In this document: positions 7,881-12,216 of the stretch, piece by piece
Layout: the number at the start of each line of letters is the position of its first letter
How positions within the stretch are numbered: the first letter of the stretch is position 1
Source of the DNA: Acidobacteriota bacterium
GTDB lineage: Bacteria; Acidobacteriota; Aminicenantia; UBA2199
Direction: 5' to 3'
Length of the DNA stretch: 12,216 nucleotides
NCBI GenBank assembly: GCA_021817755.1
Contig: JAKAGC010000053.1
Location: forward strand, 1 to 12,216
The notes under the pieces: generated by a model
What the model saw: only the letters and a program-made list of their open reading frames with translations
Databases searched by the model: none
Told to the model about the DNA's origin: nothing
Position numbers and translations under genes: made by a program

Positions 7881-7920
7881 AAATTTTCAAACCCTGTATA
7901 TAATAATTTGAAATTTTATT
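7881..7920 (+). terminator. A/T-rich hairpin after the epimerase gene
   Basis: Arms AAATTTTCAAA (7881-7891) and TTTGAAATTTT (7907-7917) pair through a 7 bp perfect core (TTTCAAA/TTTGAAA), one mismatch and 3 more pairs around a 15 nt loop. They are followed by a short T-rich run. The stem contains only one G-C pair, so termination would be weak. Confidence 0.33.
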
Positions 7921-7935
7921 CTTCAGTAACAATTA

Positions 7936-7944
7936 TGATATAAT
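7936..7944 (+). promoter_or_regulatory. Extended -10 promoter of the radical SAM gene
   Basis: TGATATAAT (7936-7944) is a perfect extended -10 element (TGn plus TATAAT). No consensus -35 is present at 17 bases, which extended -10 promoters tolerate. Transcription would start near 7951, giving a leader of about 23 nt containing AAGGAGG (7962-7968). Confidence 0.5.
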
Positions 7945-7973
7945 TTGGTTTAAAAACATTTAAGGAGGCAAAA

Positions 7974-9887
7974 TTGTCAAATTTATCTGAGATTAAAGAA
8001 GAAGCCAATAAAAAAATAAAAGTAATAATGCATTACCTCCCACCTGCCCACACCAATATGCCTTCACCTTCTTTTTCCGTTTTAAAAAGCTTCCTGGAAG
8101 GTAAAGGCATTGAAAGCAAAATTCTCTACTGGAACGAGTGGATTTCCAGTAAATTAGCGGAAATTGTACCATTCCGAAAATTAAGAAACCTGAGCAATAT
8201 AGATATCTTTAATCTTTTACCATTCCTATCCAAACTGGCAGAAGAAAATAATTCAGAAGAAGCAAAAGAAAGAATACTGGCAAACCTTATGAGCATATCT
8301 CCGGAATTGACAATGAAAGGGAAAAACGAATGCGAAGAAACATTACAGCAAATAAAAAACAAAATTCTCTCTTTTATTGAAGAAAAAATAAATACACTGG
8401 CTGTAGAGAACCTCGTCGCTTTTTGTTTTTCCTCCAAATTTTACCAATGGATTTCTGCAATCCCGGTGGTAAAAATTTTAAAACTCCGGTATCCACATAT
8501 AAAGCATATTATTGGCGGATTCGGAAGTAGTAAAGAAGCAGTCACTTTCATGACCAAATGTCCTGATATGGATTTTGCCGTTTGGGGAGAAGGAGAATAT
8601 CCACTACTGCACTTACTGGAATACCTGGAAGCTAATGATGGAAAAACTAAACCGGATTCGATTCCACGCATTGTGTATCGGAAACAGGAAAGTGTTATAG
8701 TTTCAGAAGCCACAGGAGAATTCGTCGATTTCTCAGACTATCGTTTCCCGGATTACAGTGATTTAACAGATCAAAAAGATGGAAAAAAACTTTCTAATAT
8801 TCCCATTTACCTGATCCTGGAAACATCAAGAGGCTGCCATTGGAACCGATGTAAATTCTGTTATCTGAATGCAGGTTATAAATACCGCACCCGCAGCATA
8901 GATAGCATTATTGCAGAAATCGAATCGATGGTGAAAAAATTTGAAAAAAGTACTTTTCAAATTGTAGACTGCGATACAGTGGGAAAAGACTTGAACCGGT
9001 TTGAAACATTATTGGATAAAATTATCGAATCTTCTACCAATACCCTTATGAATTATACATTTATGGCTGAAATTACTCACCATGGATTAAATGCAGAAAT
9101 TATAAAAAAAATGGCAATTGCTGGGATTAAAACAGTACAAATCGGTTATGAAGCAATTACAGATAATTTATTAAAGAAAATAGATAAAAAAACAGATTTT
9201 GCCGATTTAATCCTATTCGTAAAATTTGCTACCAAATACGGAATCATGTTAAGCGGGGCTAACATTATCCGGGGTATTATCGGAGAAACACCTCAGGATA
9301 TTATTGAAAGCATAGAAAATCTGGCATACCTACGTTTCTTTTTATCTAATAAAAACGATTCTCCCGGTTATTCTCACACGTTAATCAAATTACGCCTGGA
9401 GCCGGGAAGCCGGTTTCTAAAGATGGTGGATAATGAGGATTTAAAAAATTGGAATTATCACAGTATTCATTTTTTACTACCTCCATCTTTTCTCAATGAA
9501 GATGAGAGGTTTTCTCTTTTCGGATTTTATAAAACTCTCCCCCATGAAGTAGAATGGGAACAATTCGAAACCGTTAATCGATTTTATGAAGAAGCAGAAT
9601 ATAAATACAGAATATATGAAAGTAAGAGTATTTACTATTTTGAACAATATAAAAAAGATGAATTAATCCACCAAATCGTTTTCAATGAACCGGAATATAT
9701 TGATGTATTAAAAACTGCCAATAATGAAGTTACATCATACGAGAAAATAAAAAATATTCTTGAAATGAAATACGAAGGAATAACGGAAGAACGAATACTA
9801 GAAATACTTCAAAATTTGAAAAATGAGTTTCTCATCTATTACAGTACGGACAAAACACGAATCATATCAATAATTGACGTGGTGTAA
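7974..9887 (+). CDS. B12-binding radical SAM enzyme resembling RiPP-maturation rSAMs
   Basis: A 637-residue cytosolic enzyme with three parts. Residues about 13-270 form a cobalamin-binding-like region ending in 'IIGGFG' (179-184) and 'DFAVWGEGEYPLLHLL' (200-215). The classical DxHxxG cobalamin-ligand motif is not seen. The radical SAM barrel has its 4Fe-4S cysteines at 288, 293 and 296 in 'SRGCHWNRCKFCYLN'. The spacing is C-x4-C-x2-C, one residue longer than the usual CxxxCxxC. Further barrel motifs are 'FQIVDCDTVGKDL' (328-340), 'AGIKTVQIGYEAI' (383-395) and 'GIIGETPQDI' (434-443). The C-terminal ~80 residues look like a small helical, winged-helix-like domain. The overall pattern resembles RiPP maturation radical SAM/B12 proteins (TIGR03975-like) that methylate or otherwise modify peptides. 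The exact reaction is inference. The start is TTG: AAGGAGG ends five bases before it and the next in-frame ATG is 18 codons in. A GG-leader peptide gene lies tail-to-tail downstream. Confidence 0.88.
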   Translation: MSNLSEIKEEANKKIKVIMHYLPPAHTNMPSPSFSVLKSFLEGKGIESKILYWNEWISSKLAEIVPFRKLRNLSNIDIFNLLPFLSKLAEENNSEEAKERILANLMSISPELTMKGKNECEETLQQIKNKILSFIEEKINTLAVENLVAFCFSSKFYQWISAIPVVKILKLRYPHIKHIIGGFGSSKEAVTFMTKCPDMDFAVWGEGEYPLLHLLEYLEANDGKTKPDSIPRIVYRKQESVIVSEATGEFVDFSDYRFPDYSDLTDQKDGKKLSNIPIYLILETSRGCHWNRCKFCYLNAGYKYRTRSIDSIIAEIESMVKKFEKSTFQIVDCDTVGKDLNRFETLLDKIIESSTNTLMNYTFMAEITHHGLNAEIIKKMAIAGIKTVQIGYEAITDNLLKKIDKKTDFADLILFVKFATKYGIMLSGANIIRGIIGETPQDIIESIENLAYLRFFLSNKNDSPGYSHTLIKLRLEPGSRFLKMVDNEDLKNWNYHSIHFLLPPSFLNEDERFSLFGFYKTLPHEVEWEQFETVNRFYEEAEYKYRIYESKSIYYFEQYKKDELIHQIVFNEPEYIDVLKTANNEVTSYEKIKNILEMKYEGITEERILEILQNLKNEFLIYYSTDKTRIISIIDVV

Positions 9888-9925
9888 AAATCTCAAAATA
9901 ATCTATATCTGATAAACATAGAGAA

Positions 9926-9947
9926 GAAAACTCATTTTTCAAGTTTT
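9926..9947. terminator. A/T hairpin between convergent radical SAM and peptide genes
   Basis: AAAACT (9927-9932) pairs with AGTTTT (9942-9947) across a 9 nt loop, with T-rich sequence on the right and A-rich sequence on the left. It could act in both directions in the 107 bp convergent gap. With one G-C pair it is weak. Confidence 0.25.
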
Positions 9948-9994
9948 TTCCCAGAACTTCACTCTCTAATTAAAAATCTTTATTCCCAACTTAG

Positions 9995-10231
9995 TTAACA
10001 AAGGTAAACATAAGAATAACACAATGTAACGACTTCAGAGACACAGTTCCAGGTGTCGGGTTCACATGCTACGCAAAAACTTTCTAACGTCCCGCACTTT
10101 GGATTGCATGTAGTCTGCCTGATATCGTCAGTATACTCACCTCCTTTGACACTCTGCAACTCTGCCGAATTCAAATGAGCAATTGTTTGTTTCTTTAATA
10201 AAAGTTTAAAATTAAAATTTTTTGGTTTCAT
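9995..10231 (-). CDS. Putative RiPP precursor peptide, GG leader and Cys-rich core
   Basis: A 78-residue peptide in two parts. Residues 1-31 form a basic, lysine-rich leader ending 'TIAHLNSAELQSVKGG'. This matches the leader style of class I lanthipeptide and 'GG-Bacteroidales' natural-product precursors: conserved TIxxLN, acidic helix, VKGG. Cleavage would follow Gly31, as done by double-glycine peptidase transporters. The 47-residue core has seven cysteines (42, 46, 53, 56, 63, 71, 78, the last residue) and nine Ser/Thr, including 'TTCNPKC' and 'TLCYSYVYLC'. That supply fits lanthionine, thioether or disulfide crosslinks. The start is well supported: AGGAG (plus 10238-10242) lies six bases before the ATG, and a 17-base-spaced promoter lies upstream. 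It converges with a RiPP-type radical SAM gene, a likely but unproven partner. No LanB, LanC, transporter or immunity gene is in view. It could instead be a disulfide-bonded bacteriocin. I recognise no named family member. Confidence 0.75.
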   Translation of the reverse strand: MKPKNFNFKLLLKKQTIAHLNSAELQSVKGGEYTDDIRQTTCNPKCGTLESFCVACEPDTWNCVSEVVTLCYSYVYLC

Positions 10232-10302
10232 CTCTATCTCCTGTTGGTTAAAATTGGTTTATTTATTGGAAAACTAACACTAATGGCTATCATAATGATT
10301 TA

Positions 10303-10331
10303 ATTATACTATGTTGCATTTCGTATTACAA
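10303..10331 (-). promoter_or_regulatory. Promoter of the precursor peptide gene
   Basis: On the minus strand TTGTAA (plus 10326-10331) and a perfect TATAAT (plus 10303-10308) are 17 bases apart. The predicted start is near 10296, giving a leader of about 65 nt. The perfect 5-1-5 palindrome ATCATAATGAT (10289-10299) covers that start site and could bind a repressor. Confidence 0.55.
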
Positions 10332-10357
10332 TTTTACCAACAAATATTTTTTTTCTA

Positions 10358-10386
10358 TTGACTTTTTAAGTTGCTTCTTTTAAAAT
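10358..10386 (+). promoter_or_regulatory. cydAB promoter
   Basis: TTGACT (10358-10363) and TAAAAT (10381-10386) have a 17-base spacer, predicting a start near 10393. This leaves a ~30 nt leader with GGAGG at 10413-10417. Its -35 is only 26 bp from the -35 of the divergent peptide promoter. I see no clear FNR or Rex box in the gap. Confidence 0.6.
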
Positions 10387-10423
10387 AGGACTAAATTAAT
10401 CTTGTTTTAAACGGAGGCATATG

Positions 10424-11776
10424 ATGAGTGCTCTGGACTTAAGCCGTTGGCAATTTGCAATCACGGCAGGATTTCATTTTATCTTTGTTCCCCTAACCTT
10501 AGGACTTTCTATCCTGGTAGCATATATGGAAACACGTTACGTCCGCACAGGAGACGAAATCTATTTAAAAATGACCCGGTTTTGGGGAAAATTGTTTCTT
10601 ATTAATTTTGCATTGGGAGTAGTTACCGGCCTAACAATGGAGTTTCAATTCGGGATGAATTGGGCAGAATACTCCAGATATGTTGGTGATATTTTTGGAG
10701 CTCCTCTGGCAATCGAAGCGACTGTTGCTTTTTTCCTGGAATCCACCTTCATTGGGATCTGGATTTTCGGTTGGAAAAAAGTATCGAAAAAAGTACACGC
10801 GTTTGCAATTTGGATGGTGGCAATAGGAACCAATCTTTCCGCTCTCTGGATTCTTTTAGCAAATGGCTGGATGCAACGTCCTGTGGGATATGTTATTCAA
10901 AACAACCGCGCAGAAATGGTAGATTTTGGTGCTCTTCTGACGAATTCCTACGGATGGTTAAAATTCTTTCATACAGTTACCTCTTCACACATGTTAGCTG
11001 CATTTTTTGTCCTGGGAGTTTCAGCTTACCATCTATTGAAAAAATCCAATACAGATTTATACAAACGCTCCTTTAGAATCGCGTCGGTTTTCGGTCTGAT
11101 AAGTTCAGTTTTATTAATAACAGCAGGTGGCTTCAGTGCCAAAATTGTTGCCAATTACCAACCGACAAAATTTGCGGCTATGGAAGCAGTGTGGACTACC
11201 CAAAAAGCAGCCCCATATACTCTTCTTGTTGTCCCGGATGAAAAAAATGAAACGAATTCGATAGAAGCATTTAAAATTCCAAATTTACTAAGTCTTTTGG
11301 CTTTCCACGATCCAAATGCAGAAATCAAAGGCCTTAAAGACTTCCCTAAAGAAGAACGTCCACCATTTATGCCAACTTTCTTAAGCTATAGATTGATGGT
11401 CGTCCTGGGATTACTATTTTTCCTACTGGCATTATTATCTGTAATAATGGCTCGTAAGAAAATTCCTGAATCCGGTAAATGGTTCCTGAGAATTATGCTT
11501 TACTCTTTACCACTTCCATATATCGCCGCTCAACTAGGATGGATAGTTGCAGAAATAGGGAGACAACCATGGATCGTTTATGGGGTACTTAAAACCTCTG
11601 ACGCTGTTTCAAAATCCATAGCTCCGGCACAGGTTTGGGGTTCTTTGATCGGTTTTACGCTTCTCTACGGAACACTGGCGGTTATCGATATATTCCTGTT
11701 GACAAAATACTCTAAAAAAGGACCGGAAGCAGATGTATCAAATGTCGTAAGACAATTGAATAACCAGGAGGCTTAA
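10424..11776 (+). CDS. cydA: Cytochrome bd ubiquinol oxidase subunit I (CydA)
   Basis: The catalytic, heme-bearing membrane subunit of the bd oxidase, which oxidises quinol and reduces oxygen to water with high oxygen affinity. Numbering below is from the ATG at 10421. His19 in 'TAGFHFIFVPLTLG' matches the heme b595 ligand. Glu99 and Glu107 ('LAIEATVAFFLESTF') match the conserved proton-path and heme residues. His184 in 'KFFHTV' and probably Met326 in 'SYRLMVVLG' match the b558 ligands. Q-loop quinol residues are visible in 'QPTKFAAMEAVW' (Lys250, Glu255), as is the late signature 'GWIVAEIGRQPW' (373-384). About nine membrane segments are apparent. At ~450 residues it is shorter than the 522-residue E. 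coli protein because the Q-loop insertion is absent (short-loop type). Two adjacent ATGs exist. GGAGG is 3 bases from the first and 6 from the second, so 10424 is chosen. cydB follows one base after the stop. Confidence 0.97.
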   Translation: MSALDLSRWQFAITAGFHFIFVPLTLGLSILVAYMETRYVRTGDEIYLKMTRFWGKLFLINFALGVVTGLTMEFQFGMNWAEYSRYVGDIFGAPLAIEATVAFFLESTFIGIWIFGWKKVSKKVHAFAIWMVAIGTNLSALWILLANGWMQRPVGYVIQNNRAEMVDFGALLTNSYGWLKFFHTVTSSHMLAAFFVLGVSAYHLLKKSNTDLYKRSFRIASVFGLISSVLLITAGGFSAKIVANYQPTKFAAMEAVWTTQKAAPYTLLVVPDEKNETNSIEAFKIPNLLSLLAFHDPNAEIKGLKDFPKEERPPFMPTFLSYRLMVVLGLLFFLLALLSVIMARKKIPESGKWFLRIMLYSLPLPYIAAQLGWIVAEIGRQPWIVYGVLKTSDAVSKSIAPAQVWGSLIGFTLLYGTLAVIDIFLLTKYSKKGPEADVSNVVRQLNNQEA

Positions 11777-11777
11777 C

Positions 11778-12216
11778 ATGGAATTTCAAATCATATGGTT
11801 CATATTATGGGGTGTGTTATGGGCAGTGTATTTTATGCTGGATGGATTTGATTTCGGCGCTGGAATACTATATCCGTTTATTTCTCGAAACGATAATGAA
11901 AAACGAGTCATCATAAATACGCTGGGGCCTGTATGGGATGGGAACGAAGTATGGTTAATTACCGCAGGAGGTGCCACATTTGCTGCATTTCCAACTACTT
12001 ACGCACTTATGTTCAGTTACCTCTATACTCCCCTATTGCTTCTCCTTTATTCTCTTATCATCCGTGGTGTGGCCTTCGAATTCAGAGGAAAAAGCGATTC
12101 ATCTTCATGGAAAAAAGGATGGGACTGGGTTATTTTCATTGGCAGTTTCCTTCCTGCCCTTTTATTCGGTGTGGCTTTTGGAAATATCTTCCAGGGGCTT
12201 CCTATGGATGACGCAG
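11778..12216 (+). CDS. cydB: Cytochrome bd ubiquinol oxidase subunit II (CydB), 3' end outside window
   Basis: The first 146 residues of the second membrane subunit, which pairs with CydA in the cytoplasmic membrane. 'FMLDGFDFGAGILYPF' (19-34) and 'NTLGPVWDGNEVWLITAGGATFAAFP' (47-72, with the conserved Trp53-Asp54 and Trp59) are diagnostic CydB motifs. 'LYSLIIRGVAFEFR' (90-103) is the next conserved stretch. Family members run to ~340-380 residues, so over half is beyond the right edge. AGGAGG (11766-11771) lies inside the end of cydA, six bases before the ATG. Only one base separates the cydA stop from this start, indicating an operon and translational coupling. Whether a small CydX-type subunit follows cannot be seen. 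Confidence 0.97.
   Translation, partial: MEFQIIWFILWGVLWAVYFMLDGFDFGAGILYPFISRNDNEKRVIINTLGPVWDGNEVWLITAGGATFAAFPTTYALMFSYLYTPLLLLLYSLIIRGVAFEFRGKSDSSSWKKGWDWVIFIGSFLPALLFGVAFGNIFQGLPMDDA

Noticed and set aside
9995..10231. Reading the small peptide upstream of cydA as a CydX-like oxidase subunit
   Set aside because: It is on the opposite strand, is polar and Cys-rich with a GG leader, and has no membrane helix as CydX would.
10309..10357. FNR or Rex operator between the peptide and cydA promoters
   Set aside because: I looked for TTGAT-N4-ATCAA and TTGTGA-type inverted repeats and found no convincing match.

Overview
The window is AT-rich bacterial DNA with strong AGGAGG-type ribosome binding sites and sigma-70-like promoters. 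It reads as a genuine chromosomal segment with seven protein families recognisable by sight and one small probable peptide-precursor gene. The best taxonomic hint is the giant secreted leucine-rich-repeat protein. Its tail carries two Ig-like modules with the signature R-x-D-[VI]-x3-[YF]-P-G-Y and phrases such as 'TGWALDD' and 'NGVHTIAWVATDNAGNT'. From memory I associate these modules with Candidatus Aminicenantes/Acidobacteriota-like genomes. That assignment is an inference and uncertain.

Layout. (1) Positions 1-1232, minus strand: a PF09820-type AAA-ATPase-like protein, cut by the window edge, with a promoter placed so that its transcript would be leaderless. (2) 1364-5047, minus: a ~1227-residue exported mosaic protein (LRR array, Fn3, BACON-like domain, two Ig-like modules, C-terminal beta domain). 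(3) 5320-5910, plus: folE (GTP cyclohydrolase I) behind a strong promoter with repeated upstream elements. (4) 6216-6695, minus: a DUF1905/YdeI-like protein, converging on folE across a ~305 bp spacer. (5) 6928-7848, plus: a TIGR01777-type epimerase. (6) 7974-9887, plus: a B12-binding radical SAM enzyme resembling RiPP-maturation enzymes, starting at TTG. (7) 9995-10231, minus: a 78-residue peptide with a lanthipeptide-type Gly-Gly leader and a seven-cysteine core, tail-to-tail with the radical SAM gene. (8) 10424-12216, plus: cydA and the start of cydB (cytochrome bd oxidase), transcribed divergently from the peptide gene.

How they fit together. Most genes are single transcription units on alternating strands, so there is little operon logic except cydAB (1 nt apart). 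The most interesting unit is the radical SAM/B12 enzyme beside the Cys-rich GG-leader peptide. Together they look like part of a RiPP (ribosomally made, modified peptide) system, but no dehydratase, cyclase or peptidase-transporter gene lies within the window. The peptide gene and cydAB share a compact divergent promoter region, which raises the possibility of joint regulation.

No tRNA, rRNA, CRISPR array or insertion sequence was seen.
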